A stretch of DNA of 64,000 bases from Paenibacillus gallinarum (GCF_014836635.1 NZ_JACSQL010000001.1:434001-498000); one strand, 5' to 3'; numbered from the stretch's first letter, positions 50,988-60,432 are shown. Translations and numbers: made by a program. The notes: a model not told the origin generated them from the letters alone.

Positions 50988-51031
50988 AATAAACAGACCC
51001 TGAAGAAAATTCTTCAGGGTCTGTTTATTTA
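50988..51031. terminator. Terminator after the SASP gene
   Basis: AAATAAACAGACCCTGAAGA and its complement, more than 18 bp, TT-rich ends. Confidence 0.9.
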
Positions 51032-51049
51032 TCTCTTCCGCTTCTCATC

Positions 51050-51067
51050 TCAGTCTCAAGACCGAGT
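51050..51067. promoter_or_regulatory. Imperfect palindrome upstream of liaF (candidate operator)
   Basis: CTCaGTCT-CA-AGACcGAG, two 8-bp half-sites. It could be a LiaR site by position, but no consensus comparison was possible. Confidence 0.35.
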
Positions 51068-51093
51068 AAGATTTCATTCCTGCGCCGCTCTTC

Positions 51094-51121
51094 TTATTGT
51101 GTAATCTCGTTTACAATAAGT
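51094..51121. promoter_or_regulatory. Second inverted repeat in the liaF control region
   Basis: CTTATTGT and ACAATAAG separated by 12 nt, near a TTTACA that may act as -35. Confidence 0.35.
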
Positions 51122-51170
51122 ACATAATTAGTAAAACTAAAGAAATATAAAAAGAGAGGGTGTACGAAAT

Positions 51171-52091
51171 ATGGTAAACCGTTTAATCGGAGCTGTATTG
51201 CTTATCGGTATAGGTTTAATGGTGTTATTTCACGTATGGAACGGGGGGGATTTTAGTCTTGGCTACCTCATCTCTACATTTTGGCCGGTCATTTTTTTGT
51301 ATCTTGGATTCAGTTCCTTGAAAGAGAAAAATTATATTGGCGGTTTAATACTGCTGGTTCTTGGCGCACATTTCTTAAGTAATAATCTAGGGTATTCTTA
51401 TTTCTCAATCCGAGATATTTTCCGTTACGCCGTACCTATAGCGTTGATTGGGGGCGGTCTTTATGTACTCTTGAGTCCGAGAAGAAGGGATCGTAAACAT
51501 GATCAGAGAACAAAAGAAGATGAAGAATATAAGGTTCCTCCTGCACCACCGGTCGAACCGAGCCCGCTTTACTCTGATTTAGATAAACAGTTTGAACAAA
51601 AGTTTGGATCAAACATTAAAGACGAAGATAACAAGAAGTATGAACAAGAGAGAGAAAAGAATCATTACGGAAATCATTATCATAATCATAAAAATGCGGA
51701 TTTTCATGATGCAAAAATAAACAAATCGACTTTCATTGGTGATATTCGCCTCGGAGATGATTATTACGAATTAAAACCAACCAATATATCTCAGTTTATC
51801 GGAGATACCGTAATTGATTTAACGAAAGCACAAATTCCGTATGGAGAGACACGAATTCATATCTCTAGCTTTATCGGGGACATTAAAGTCTTTGCTCCTA
51901 GAGATATGGAGATTGGGATTATGGTAAATTCCAATTCGTTCATCGGTGACATGGATGTACTCAGCAATTCGAAACATGGTTTTTTGGGTAATGCGGTCGC
52001 AGAAACTCCTGGTTATAGAGAAGCTGGAAAGAAAGTGCGTATTACTATCAGCGTTTTTATCGGCGACGTCAAAGTGAATTCGGTAGGTTAA
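51171..52091 (+). CDS. liaF: LiaF-like membrane inhibitor of the LiaRS system
   Basis: 306-aa protein. Three or four N-terminal hydrophobic segments (residues about 1-105) are followed by a hydrophilic linker and a C-terminal beta-solenoid-like DUF2154 domain. This contains five F-I-G-D repeats (STFIGDIRLG, SQFIGDTVI, SSFIGDIKVF, NSFIGDMDVL, SVFIGDVKV). In Bacillus LiaF keeps the LiaS kinase in check until cell-envelope damage. It lies 1 nt before liaS in the same operon. Confidence 0.9.
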   Translation: MVNRLIGAVLLIGIGLMVLFHVWNGGDFSLGYLISTFWPVIFLYLGFSSLKEKNYIGGLILLVLGAHFLSNNLGYSYFSIRDIFRYAVPIALIGGGLYVLLSPRRRDRKHDQRTKEDEEYKVPPAPPVEPSPLYSDLDKQFEQKFGSNIKDEDNKKYEQEREKNHYGNHYHNHKNADFHDAKINKSTFIGDIRLGDDYYELKPTNISQFIGDTVIDLTKAQIPYGETRIHISSFIGDIKVFAPRDMEIGIMVNSNSFIGDMDVLSNSKHGFLGNAVAETPGYREAGKKVRITISVFIGDVKVNSVG

Positions 52092-52092
52092 C

Positions 52093-53127
52093 ATGATGAA
52101 AATGATATTTCGAACAGTTAAATGGGAGTTGTTGTTATTTTTCTTAATGAATAGTGTAGTTACAGTTGGAATTCTCTATAGCGCTAGCGGTTTTCGAACA
52201 GGGTACCTAGGATCAATGATGCCTCAGACCTGGCTTTACTACCTAGTGCTGATTGTGGCTACAACTCTGATTATTGGCTATATTGCTGGACTGCGTGTCC
52301 AGCGGAAAATAGATGTGCTGAATCTTAATATGCTGCAAGTAACGAAAGGTAATCTTTCTACTCGAATTGATGCTGATGAGGATGCTTCTTTTTCAGGGAT
52401 ATTCCCGCAATTTAATGCGATGATGAATGCAATTGAGGAACGGATGAAATGGGTACAGAGACTGGGAGAACAAGAGGTAATAGAGAAGGAAAAAGCGGCA
52501 GAAGCAGCTGTACTGGAAGAGCGGAGAAGAATGGCCCGAGATTTACATGATACCGTAAGTCAGCAATTATTCGCTATGCACATGTCTGCTTCTGCTCTGC
52601 CGTCTTTACTTAAACAGCATCATGAACAAGGCAGTATTGTACTTGAGCAACTGATCACGATGTCACAAACTGCTCAAAAGCAGATGAGGGCGCTTATTGC
52701 TCAGCTAAGACCTGTAGAGCTTGAGAATCGAAGTCTCGAAGAAGCCCTTGATGCTTGGTTTCCGGATTATTGCAGACAAAATGGACTGAAGGGAGTAAAA
52801 GAACAAGAGTTTATTGGCGGGATTTCTGAAGCCATCGAACATCAGATGTTTCTTATTATCCAAGAAGGAATGGCTAATATTGTGAAGCATGCAGGAGCAA
52901 GTCTTGTTAGTCTGTCGATCCGAGAAGAAGAGAGGCAAATTGTGTTCAGTGTTAGTGATAATGGGATTGGTTTTCGTCCGGAGGAAGCGGGAAGGCAAGG
53001 TTCTTACGGGCTTACGACAATGAAAGAACGAGCTGAGAAATTAGGAGGAAATGTAGATATTATTGCACATCCCGGAGCAGGAACGACAATAAGGGTGCAT
53101 ATACCTAAGTTTAAAGCTGATTCATAA
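52093..53127 (+). CDS. liaS: LiaS-like cell-envelope stress histidine kinase
   Basis: 344-aa sensor kinase with two transmembrane helices (about 12-30 and 48-67) and almost no extracellular loop (intramembrane-sensing type). A HAMP linker follows, then HisKA_3 with His152 (RRRMARDLHDTVSQQLF) and an ATPase domain (DNGIGF; GSYGLTTMKERA). It phosphorylates LiaR. The near-adjacent start implies coupling with liaF. It responds to lipid II-interacting antibiotics in Bacillus. Confidence 0.92.
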   Translation: MMKMIFRTVKWELLLFFLMNSVVTVGILYSASGFRTGYLGSMMPQTWLYYLVLIVATTLIIGYIAGLRVQRKIDVLNLNMLQVTKGNLSTRIDADEDASFSGIFPQFNAMMNAIEERMKWVQRLGEQEVIEKEKAAEAAVLEERRRMARDLHDTVSQQLFAMHMSASALPSLLKQHHEQGSIVLEQLITMSQTAQKQMRALIAQLRPVELENRSLEEALDAWFPDYCRQNGLKGVKEQEFIGGISEAIEHQMFLIIQEGMANIVKHAGASLVSLSIREEERQIVFSVSDNGIGFRPEEAGRQGSYGLTTMKERAEKLGGNVDIIAHPGAGTTIRVHIPKFKADS

Positions 53128-53168
53128 AGGGGACTGTCAGGCGGTATATATGGAAGGGGAGATCTCAA

Positions 53169-53828
53169 TTGGAACTGGAAAAGACGAAGATTATGATTGT
53201 GGATGATCATGATATGGTCAGAATGGGACTAAAAACATACATAAGTTTGGATCCTTCTTTTGAAGTCGTATCGGAAGGAAAAGATGGACAACATGCCTTA
53301 CATACGTTGCAGACCTCTGCCCCCGAACAATTACCCGAACTGATTCTTATGGATTTAATGATGCCTGTTATGAATGGTGTGGAAGCAACAAGAGCCATAC
53401 TATCTGAATACCCGGACATGAAGATCATTATATTAACCAGTTTTCTTGAGGATCATTTGGTACTGGAAGCGATTGAATCTGGGGCAGTTAGTTATGTACT
53501 TAAAACGATTTCAGCTGAGGAACTTGTTTACGCACTGCAGGGAGCAAAACGCGGTATGCCTGTGATGACAAATGATATCTCTCAAGCACTTACTCGGGGA
53601 CTTAGACAAAAAACGGTTCGAGATGACGATTCGGGGATGACGGAAAGGGAGCGAGAAGTTCTTTTGCTCATAGCCGAAGGGAAAAGTAATAAAGATATAT
53701 CGGAAGAATTACATATCAGCATCAAAACCGTCAAAACTCATGTGAGTAATCTGTTAATGAAATGTGAGATGGATGACCGGACACAGCTGGCGATCTATGC
53801 TCACCGTAAAGGCTGGGTGAATACATAA
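53169..53828 (+). CDS. liaR: LiaR-like NarL-family response regulator
   Basis: 219-aa regulator. The receiver domain has phospho-acceptor Asp62 (ILMDLMMP), acidic pocket VDDHD and Lys in YVLKTIS. The C-terminal LuxR-type HTH (MTEREREVLLLIAEGKSNKD ... HISIKTVKTHVSNLL) binds DNA. TTG 53169 follows AGGGGAGA. Third gene of liaFSR; it is expected to autoregulate the operon and activate envelope-stress genes, possibly the adjacent htrA. Confidence 0.93.
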   Translation: MELEKTKIMIVDDHDMVRMGLKTYISLDPSFEVVSEGKDGQHALHTLQTSAPEQLPELILMDLMMPVMNGVEATRAILSEYPDMKIIILTSFLEDHLVLEAIESGAVSYVLKTISAEELVYALQGAKRGMPVMTNDISQALTRGLRQKTVRDDDSGMTEREREVLLLIAEGKSNKDISEELHISIKTVKTHVSNLLMKCEMDDRTQLAIYAHRKGWVNT

Positions 53829-53969
53829 TAAGATTTTTTTAATTTCAACAATTTTACATGTTTTATCTCCTTTTTAATTGTTTTTAATGTGTATTTAAGG
53901 TTTAAAGTACAAAATAAAGACAGTTAAACAATATCCCTTGGAAGCAAGGGGTTTAGGAGGATAAATAAA

Positions 53970-55613
53970 ATGAGCGAGAATAACAATAATCGTTATAACC
54001 GTGAAGAGGACGAACGTGAATATAATAGAAGCGGCGAGCAACGTTCTCCTGAGAACAGCGGTGAATCTTACTACTACTCATATGGACCATTTCAATCGAT
54101 TAACTCCGACGGAAAAGAACACAGTTCGAATAATGTAAATGAGGTAGAAGTGACACCACCAGATCCAATTAAACCGGTTCCGACGATGCTCGAACGGAAT
54201 TCAAGTGGCTTTGCTCGTTCCGGTCATACGGGCACGAATACAGGAACAGGTCAAAGTGAAAACAATGGAAATGGCGGAAATCGTAACTGGAAGTACAACC
54301 AAAAGCCGAAATCCAACTTTAAGACAGGGGTTACTTCTTTTTTTGCCGGCATGATTGTTGTATCACTGCTGATGTTTACCGCAGACCGTATGAACCTGTT
54401 TACTCCGGACACTGCATTATCGAATAATGGAACAGCTCAAAATACGACTTCTGATGACAATAGCGGATCAACAAACACAGGTAATTCTGGTGTAACTACT
54501 TCACTTCCCGTGGGATCTACAGATATTTCGAGCGTGGTAAGTAAAGTTAGTCCTGCTGTTGTAAAAATTGAAACTTTGTCTAAATCAAGTTCCAACAGTT
54601 CAAGACAAAACAATTCTTATTACAATGACCCTCTTTATCAATATTTCTTTGGTGGTAACGGCACTAATGGAAGTAGTAATAACAACAATAACAGCAATAA
54701 TGGTTCTTCTGAGGATCAACTTGTACCGCTTGGTATCGGTTCAGGATTTGTTTTTGAAAAAGAAGGCTATATTCTTACGAATGAGCATGTGATCTCCGGT
54801 GCAGACGTGATTCAAGTTACGCTTGAAGATAACACGAAACCTTACGAAGCAACACTTCTAGGAAGCAGCAAAGACTTAGACCTTGCCGTTCTGAAAATTG
54901 AAGGTGACAACGATTTCCCAGTAGCAAGCCTAGGTGACTCTGATAGTACAAAAGTAGGTGACTGGCTGGTAGCGATCGGAAACCCGGAAGGATTTGAACA
55001 TACGGTAACAGCAGGTGTGCTAAGTGCGAAAGATCGTACGATTACGATTAATGATGAAGATACGGGTGAAGCTAATGAATATAACAATTTGCTTCAAACA
55101 GACGCTTCCATTAACCCAGGTAACTCCGGTGGGCCTTTGCTTAACTTAAACGGCGAAGTCATTGGTATGAACGTGGCGGTAAGTGCGGATGCACAAGGAA
55201 TTGGATTTGCGATCCCGTCTTCTGTTATTCAAGAAGTAGTAGAAAAACTGAAAAATAATGAAGAAATTCCGAAAGAACCAGAACCATTCATTGGTGCATC
55301 TCTAATGAACTTGACTCCAGAAGTTGCGAAACAAATGGGAACAGACCTTACAGAGGGTTCCGTAGTGACCAATTTAATTTATCAATCCCCAGCCTACACT
55401 GCAGACCTTCGTCCTTACGATATTATTACAGGTATTGATGGTACGAAATATGCGACTGCACAAGATTTGATTGAACAAATTCAAACAAAAAAAGTGGGCG
55501 ATGTCATTACACTCAATGTAAATCGCGATGGAAAAGACATTGAAATTAAAGTAACCATCGGCAACAAAAATGATTACAACACAGAGAGCAGTTCACAAAG
55601 CGTGCAGCCTTAA
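53970..55613 (+). CDS. htrA: HtrA/DegP-family membrane-anchored serine protease
   Basis: 547-aa protease. A roughly 118-residue hydrophilic cytoplasmic tail rich in Asn/Glu precedes one transmembrane anchor (119-138). The trypsin-like domain has His273 (TNEHVIS), Asp304 (DLDLAVLK) and Ser386 (NPGNSGGPL). A C-terminal PDZ domain follows (about 430-530). An Asn/Ser-only loop (about 232-247) sits before the catalytic core. It degrades misfolded exported proteins outside the membrane. TAGGAGG lies upstream, with a small CCCTTG/CAAGGG hairpin (53935-53950) just before it. It sits between two two-component systems. Confidence 0.94.
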   Translation: MSENNNNRYNREEDEREYNRSGEQRSPENSGESYYYSYGPFQSINSDGKEHSSNNVNEVEVTPPDPIKPVPTMLERNSSGFARSGHTGTNTGTGQSENNGNGGNRNWKYNQKPKSNFKTGVTSFFAGMIVVSLLMFTADRMNLFTPDTALSNNGTAQNTTSDDNSGSTNTGNSGVTTSLPVGSTDISSVVSKVSPAVVKIETLSKSSSNSSRQNNSYYNDPLYQYFFGGNGTNGSSNNNNNSNNGSSEDQLVPLGIGSGFVFEKEGYILTNEHVISGADVIQVTLEDNTKPYEATLLGSSKDLDLAVLKIEGDNDFPVASLGDSDSTKVGDWLVAIGNPEGFEHTVTAGVLSAKDRTITINDEDTGEANEYNNLLQTDASINPGNSGGPLLNLNGEVIGMNVAVSADAQGIGFAIPSSVIQEVVEKLKNNEEIPKEPEPFIGASLMNLTPEVAKQMGTDLTEGSVVTNLIYQSPAYTADLRPYDIITGIDGTKYATAQDLIEQIQTKKVGDVITLNVNRDGKDIEIKVTIGNKNDYNTESSSQSVQP

Positions 55614-55644
55614 TTCGAGTAGCAGATTATGGACTGCAACACGG

Positions 55645-55673
55645 AAGCGAAGGGGATAGCCCCTTCGCTTTTT
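55645..55673 (+). terminator. Terminator after htrA
   Basis: AAGCGAAGGGG / CCCCTTCGCTT with an ATAG loop, TTTTT. Confidence 0.93.
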
Positions 55674-55809
55674 GCTACTAGAATGAGTGCATGTTTGTAC
55701 GTTGCCTGATACAATATAAGTAAAAAGTGAATCAATTTCATAATACCTTTCGTTGCTTTAATGAGCTCTGAAATTGATTCAAGTGTATAGAGAAAAAGGA
55801 GATGCTGGG

Positions 55810-56499
55810 GTGCGTTCAACGATATTGGTTATTGATGATGACGAAAAAATCATTTCTATGCTAAGAAGAGGTTTGGCATTTGAAGGTTATGATGTACTAA
55901 CTGCAGCAAACGGAGCGGAAGGGCTTCAAAAGATGTTGGAGGCTGATCCTGACGTTGTTGTACTTGATGTCATGATGCCAAAAGTGGATGGTTTTGAAGT
56001 ATGCAGAAGGGTTCGCGAAGGTGGGAGCAATGTCCCGATCCTAATGCTGACAGCAAAAGATGAGATTGAACAACGAGTCAAGGGGCTGGATCTTGGGGCA
56101 GACGACTATTTAGTGAAGCCATTTGCGCTTGAGGAATTGCTTGCACGTGTACGAGCTTTGCTTCGTCGTAAATCTGAGACTAGTGGAGAGAGCAGTAACC
56201 GGCTCAGTTATGAAGATATCTTGCTCGATTATGATTCTCGCGAAGTACACCGTGCTGGAGTACGACTTGATCTGACAGCAAAAGAATTTGAACTCCTATA
56301 TCTGTTTATGCAAAACCCGAAACGTGTGTTATCAAGAGACTTGATTATGGATAAAATATGGGGATTCGATTATAGCGGAGAATCGAATGTACTTGAGGTT
56401 TATATCGCGATGTTGCGTCAAAAAACAGAAGAACATGGAGGTAAACGTGTAATTCAGACCATTCGCGGTGCAGGCTACATTTTGAGAGGAGATTCCTAG
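55810..56499 (+). CDS. OmpR/PhoB-type response regulator
   Basis: 229-aa regulator. The receiver domain has Asp53 (VVLDVMMPKVDG), acidic pair DDDE and Lys in DDYLVKPFALEEL. The C-terminal winged helix (RLDLTAKEFELLYLFMQNPKRV ... VIQTIRGAGYIL) binds DNA. GTG 55810 lies 7 nt after AAGGAG. It is followed by its cognate kinase with a 1-nt gap. The pair resembles MprAB/CssRS-like systems that monitor secretion and envelope stress; the htrA neighbour fits that idea. Confidence 0.93.
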   Translation: MRSTILVIDDDEKIISMLRRGLAFEGYDVLTAANGAEGLQKMLEADPDVVVLDVMMPKVDGFEVCRRVREGGSNVPILMLTAKDEIEQRVKGLDLGADDYLVKPFALEELLARVRALLRRKSETSGESSNRLSYEDILLDYDSREVHRAGVRLDLTAKEFELLYLFMQNPKRVLSRDLIMDKIWGFDYSGESNVLEVYIAMLRQKTEEHGGKRVIQTIRGAGYILRGDS

Positions 56500-56500
56500 T

Positions 56501-57985
56501 ATGTCCATCCGGTTACGGCTAACTTTATGGTATTCAGGCTTGCTTGCAGCCGTACTGCTGCTCTTTGGATCGATCATTTATGCGCTTGTGTATCATTATG
56601 CTTACCAGGATGTCGAGAATGAAATTTTGAGACAAACCAGAAGTCTTAGCAAGAAGATGGCCGTTGTGGTGGTGCCTAACTCCGATTTTACTGAAGAGCT
56701 TAATTTGTTGTTACCGGAAGAGGCGAATCAACTCGCAGATCTGCAAATCTATGTCCAGCTATATAATTATGAGAATAATAAAGTGGTGACTTCAAAAAAC
56801 CTGAATAACTTCAATTTTGAAGTACCTGCAACCATAAATGAGGCAATGGAAAATGAAGGATGGAAACGGATGCTCGTGGATAAGACTCCTTTCCTTGTCT
56901 ATCAATTCCCATTCACCTATACGATTCAAGGAACGACAGAACAGGTTAGCGGTCTGCTGCAAGTAGGTTCGATTACGGCATCAGAAGATAAATTAATGGA
57001 TCGTCTGCTTTTTATTTTGGTGTATGTATCTATTATTACGATTATGCTTGCCATGAGTGTAGGACTGTTTTTGGCTCGGAAATCGATGCGGCCGCTGGTT
57101 CATATTATTAATGCTGCCAATGGTATTCAATCAGGGAACGATCTTAGTGTACGGATTGAGTACGATGGACCAGAAGATGAAATAGGTAAACTTATAGGAA
57201 CGGTAAATAAGATGCTTGCCCGTACAGAAGGGTTCTTCAAAGAACTTGAAGATGCCTATGCCGCACAAAGACGCTTTGTTTCCGATGCATCTCACGAGCT
57301 GAGAACACCGCTTACTACGATTCGTGGAAACACCGATTTCCTGAAGAAGCTATGGGATCCCGAGACGGATGGCAGTAAACAAATGAGTGATGAGATGAGA
57401 AAAGAAATTACCTTAGAAGCCATTGATGACATTTCAGATGAAGGGAAACGAATGAGTCGTCTTGTGAATGATATGTTATCACTAGCGAGAGCTGACACTG
57501 GCCAGACCATTGAACTTCATCCGATCCCACTGTCTATCCTCGTGAAGGAAGTGGCACGCAGGGCGCATCATCTCGAACGCACGGCTGATTGGAATTATGG
57601 TGATTTGGAAGTGCTGAACGGAGTATATGTGCTTGGAAATAAAGACTATTTGCAGCAAATGTTATTTATCTTTATTGAAAATGCCTTTAAATATACACCG
57701 GAAGGAACCGTAACACTTGATGCAATCATTTATAATGGTCAGGTAGGCCTTAAGATCAGTGATACGGGTATAGGGATGGATAAAGATGAAGTTCCTTATA
57801 TTTTTGATCGTTTCTATAGGGCAGACGAGTCCCGCGGGGTTACAAAAGGAACAGGCCTTGGCCTTTCGATTGCCAAGTGGATTATTGAGGAGCATGGCGG
57901 TTCTGTAGAAGTCGTGACCAAGCTGAACGAAGGTACGACTTTTATCATATGGCTTCCTTTGGTGTTGGCTCCCCCCCTCGAATAA
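56501..57985 (+). CDS. Sensor histidine kinase (HAMP, HisKA, HATPase)
   Basis: 494-aa kinase: transmembrane helix 1 (about 12-32), an extracytoplasmic domain of about 135 residues, transmembrane helix 2 (about 170-191), HAMP (about 192-245), HisKA with His265 (SDASHELRTPLTT), and an ATPase domain with the N-box IENAFKYTPEG, DTGIGMD and GTGLGLSIAKWI. It probably phosphorylates the regulator encoded just upstream. The extracellular domain is not recognised, so the signal is unknown. Confidence 0.93.
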   Translation: MSIRLRLTLWYSGLLAAVLLLFGSIIYALVYHYAYQDVENEILRQTRSLSKKMAVVVVPNSDFTEELNLLLPEEANQLADLQIYVQLYNYENNKVVTSKNLNNFNFEVPATINEAMENEGWKRMLVDKTPFLVYQFPFTYTIQGTTEQVSGLLQVGSITASEDKLMDRLLFILVYVSIITIMLAMSVGLFLARKSMRPLVHIINAANGIQSGNDLSVRIEYDGPEDEIGKLIGTVNKMLARTEGFFKELEDAYAAQRRFVSDASHELRTPLTTIRGNTDFLKKLWDPETDGSKQMSDEMRKEITLEAIDDISDEGKRMSRLVNDMLSLARADTGQTIELHPIPLSILVKEVARRAHHLERTADWNYGDLEVLNGVYVLGNKDYLQQMLFIFIENAFKYTPEGTVTLDAIIYNGQVGLKISDTGIGMDKDEVPYIFDRFYRADESRGVTKGTGLGLSIAKWIIEEHGGSVEVVTKLNEGTTFIIWLPLVLAPPLE

Positions 57986-58025
57986 GGTATACTAAGACTA
58001 CGTTTAGAAGAAAGCAGGTGGCAAC

Positions 58026-58970
58026 ATGGAAGTACTACGAATTTCACCACGTGGATATTGTTATGGTGTGGTAGACGCTATGGTGCTGGCGCGACAAGCA
58101 GCAAGCAACTTGGATCTGCCAAGACCCATTTATATACTCGGTATGATTGTGCACAACAGTCATGTAACGAATTCTTTTGAAGATGAAGGCATCATTACAC
58201 TTGATGGGCCAAACCGTCTTGAAATATTGAAACAGGTAGACAAAGGTACTATCATTTTCACTGCACACGGTGTTTCTCCTGAAGTGCGTAAGATTGCGCG
58301 GGAAAAAGGGCTGACTACGGTTGATGCTACTTGTCCTGATGTAACCAAAACGCATGACCTCATTAGAGAAAAATCTGCTGAGGGTTATCAGATTATTTAT
58401 ATCGGTAAAAAAGGGCATCCCGAACCAGAAGGAGCCATCGGTATTGCTACAGATTCGGTACATCTCATTGAGAAAGAAGAAGAGATTGAGGCTCTTGATA
58501 TCCCGAAAGGGAAGATCATTATCACCAATCAGACTACGATGAGTCAGTGGGATATTAAAAACATTATGAAAAAGTTACTCCTGAAGTTCCCAGGAGCTGA
58601 AGTTCATAATGAAATCTGTCTTGCTACTCAGGTGCGTCAAGAGGCGGTTGCTGAACAAGCAGGGCAAGCTGATCTTGTTATTGTGGTAGGTGATCCTCGC
58701 AGTAATAACTCCAATCGTCTTGCGCAGGTATCTGAAGAGATTGCTGGGGTGACAGCTTACCGGATTTCGGACGTTACCGAAATCAAACAGGAATGGCTCA
58801 AAGGCGTTAACAAGGTCGCCGTTACTTCGGGTGCTTCGACACCTACACCGATTACAAAAGAAGTCATTAATTATCTGGAACAATACGATGCGAATGATCC
58901 TGAGACATGGGAGATTCAGCGTACTGTGAATATGAAAAAGCTACTCCCTCCAGTGAAAGTGAAATCGTAA
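58026..58970 (+). CDS. ispH: 4-hydroxy-3-methylbut-2-enyl diphosphate reductase
   Basis: 314-aa iron-sulfur enzyme, last step of the MEP isoprenoid pathway (HMBPP to IPP/DMAPP). The three cluster cysteines are Cys12 (RGYCYGV), Cys103 (DATCPDV) and Cys198 (NEICLATQ). Substrate-binding His43 (IVHNSHV), His81 (TAHGVS) and His131 (KKGHPEPEG) are present. ATG 58026 is preceded by AGCAGGTGG. Monocistronic after the two-component operon, followed by a terminator. Confidence 0.97.
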   Translation: MEVLRISPRGYCYGVVDAMVLARQAASNLDLPRPIYILGMIVHNSHVTNSFEDEGIITLDGPNRLEILKQVDKGTIIFTAHGVSPEVRKIAREKGLTTVDATCPDVTKTHDLIREKSAEGYQIIYIGKKGHPEPEGAIGIATDSVHLIEKEEEIEALDIPKGKIIITNQTTMSQWDIKNIMKKLLLKFPGAEVHNEICLATQVRQEAVAEQAGQADLVIVVGDPRSNNSNRLAQVSEEIAGVTAYRISDVTEIKQEWLKGVNKVAVTSGASTPTPITKEVINYLEQYDANDPETWEIQRTVNMKKLLPPVKVKS

Positions 58971-58986
58971 TTCATTTTTATATAGT

Positions 58987-59028
58987 GAAGAAGACCCGGT
59001 GAATGGAACCGGGTCTTCTTCTTTTTTT
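58987..59028 (+). terminator. Terminator after ispH
   Basis: GAAGAAGACCCGGT / ACCGGGTCTTCTTC with a 7-nt loop, T7. Confidence 0.95.
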
Positions 59029-59097
59029 AGGAAACGTAAGAAAATCAGCAGATATAGCGGTATCAATTCAATATTGCACGCATAAAGTAAGGAGAGC

Positions 59098-59126
59098 TTG
59101 ACGAGAAGTTATAAAACATGTATAGT
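59098..59126 (+). promoter_or_regulatory. Sigma-A promoter of the DAHP synthase gene
   Basis: -35 TTGACG, 17-bp spacer, -10 TATAGT. A leader of about 105 nt follows with a CTTAAAAGC / GCGTTTAAG hairpin but no terminator. Confidence 0.7.
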
Positions 59127-59239
59127 TGCTTTAACGTATAAAAGCTTAAAAGCGAACAAGCGTTTAAGTGCAATAGTATAAATACAACTGAGGTCTATCA
59201 TAGAGTATGATTTCACATTCGAAAGGTGGAGAATAATAA

Positions 59240-60289
59240 ATGATCGTTATAACAGGAAACACCACACCGGAAGAACAGATTCAAGATATTATTTTAGCGA
59301 TTGAGAAGGAAGGACTTCAAGTTCACCTTTCCCGCGGAAATGATCGTACCGTTATTGGACTGATCGGAACTGTCGAACCTAAACTAGCTGAACACTTACG
59401 ACAAATGAAAGGTGTAGAGAACGTAGTAAAAATTTCGAAATCTTACAAACTAGCAAGTCGGGACTTCCATCCTGAAGATACCGTTATTTCTATTAAAGGT
59501 GTGAATATAGGCGGTGGCGAGCTTGTGGTAATGGGCGGACCTTGTGCTGTAGAATCGGCAGAACAGATTGATGAGATCGCGGGTCTTGTGAAAGCAGCGG
59601 GTGGTCAAGTACTGCGCGGCGGCGCATTTAAACCTCGCACAGGACCTTATAGCTTTCAAGGAGTGGGAGTAGAAGGTCTTATTATGATGGCAGAAGCAGG
59701 GAAAAAACATGACCTTCTGACTATTACGGAAGTCATGACACCCGAATACGTTGATATTTGTGCGGAATATGCTGATATTCTTCAAGTGGGCACTCGGAAC
59801 ATGCAAAACTTTGATCTGCTGCGGAAGCTGGGTACATGTGGTAAACCGGTTCTGCTAAAACGTGGATTTAGTGCAACTTACGATGAACTTCTGAATGCCG
59901 CGGAATATATTCTTGCAGGAGGAAATCCGAACGTTATGTTATGTGAGCGAGGAATCCGTACGTTTGAGACGTATACTCGCAATACCCTGGATTTAACAGC
60001 TATTCCTGTTCTGAAAGACCTTAGCCATTTACCTGTTATTTCTGACCCAAGTCATGGTACAGGGCGCAGAGAGCTTGTAGAACCGATGACAAAGGCTTCT
60101 GTGGCTGCAGGAGCAGATGGGCTCATTATTGAGATGCATACAGATCCCGACAATTCTATGACAGGTGATGGAGTTCAATCCCTGTTCCCAGATCAATTCG
60201 CTGGGCTCCTTCAAGATCTAGAGAAGCTAGCCCCAATCGTTGGTAAAACATTTAGCACAAAAAGAGCACCTTTAATTCATCAAAATTGA
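59240..60289 (+). CDS. aroF: 3-deoxy-7-phosphoheptulonate synthase (type I-beta DAHP synthase)
   Basis: 349-aa enzyme that condenses phosphoenolpyruvate and erythrose 4-phosphate, entry to the shikimate pathway. The N-terminal roughly 70 residues form the ferredoxin-like regulatory domain found in Thermotoga-type enzymes. The TIM barrel shows GGPCAVES (metal Cys), RGGAFKPRTGPYSFQG, LQVGTRNMQNF and SDPSHGTGRRELVEPM. Bacillus has a chorismate-mutase domain in place of this N-terminus. GAAAGGTGG precedes the ATG. Confidence 0.95.
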   Translation: MIVITGNTTPEEQIQDIILAIEKEGLQVHLSRGNDRTVIGLIGTVEPKLAEHLRQMKGVENVVKISKSYKLASRDFHPEDTVISIKGVNIGGGELVVMGGPCAVESAEQIDEIAGLVKAAGGQVLRGGAFKPRTGPYSFQGVGVEGLIMMAEAGKKHDLLTITEVMTPEYVDICAEYADILQVGTRNMQNFDLLRKLGTCGKPVLLKRGFSATYDELLNAAEYILAGGNPNVMLCERGIRTFETYTRNTLDLTAIPVLKDLSHLPVISDPSHGTGRRELVEPMTKASVAAGADGLIIEMHTDPDNSMTGDGVQSLFPDQFAGLLQDLEKLAPIVGKTFSTKRAPLIHQN

Positions 60290-60310
60290 TGTAAGGTTTG
60301 ATATTTTATG

Positions 60311-60354
60311 AATAGCCTATAATCTCGTTCTATAGAACGAGGTTATAGGCTATT
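60311..60354. terminator. Long perfect hairpin after the DAHP synthase gene
   Basis: AATAGCCTATAA-CTCGTTCT / AGAACGAG-TTATAGGCTATT, nearly uninterrupted, about 21 bp. It lacks a T-run, so termination is less certain. Confidence 0.6.
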
Positions 60355-60381
60355 AGTCTATAATCCTATCGTTCCTGCTAG

Positions 60382-60398
60382 TGTCAGCAATTCTCACA
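60382..60398. promoter_or_regulatory. GlnR/TnrA box 1
   Basis: TGTCAGCAATTCTCACA, a perfect match to TGTNA-N7-TNACA, 29 bp upstream of the glnA -35. Confidence 0.82.
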
Positions 60399-60415
60399 CT
60401 AGTATAAAAAATACC

Positions 60416-60432
60416 TGACATAACTATTGACG
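60416..60432. promoter_or_regulatory. Degenerate GlnR/TnrA box 2 over the -35
   Basis: TGACA-N7-TGACG differs from the consensus at one base in each half. It overlaps the -35 hexamer and lies 34 bp after box 1, an arrangement like the Bacillus glnRA operators. Confidence 0.55.

Noticed and set aside
58971..59239. A riboswitch or tryptophan/tyrosine attenuator before the DAHP synthase gene
   Set aside because: There is a promoter and one weak hairpin, but no terminator, leader ORF rich in aromatic codons or known aptamer pattern.
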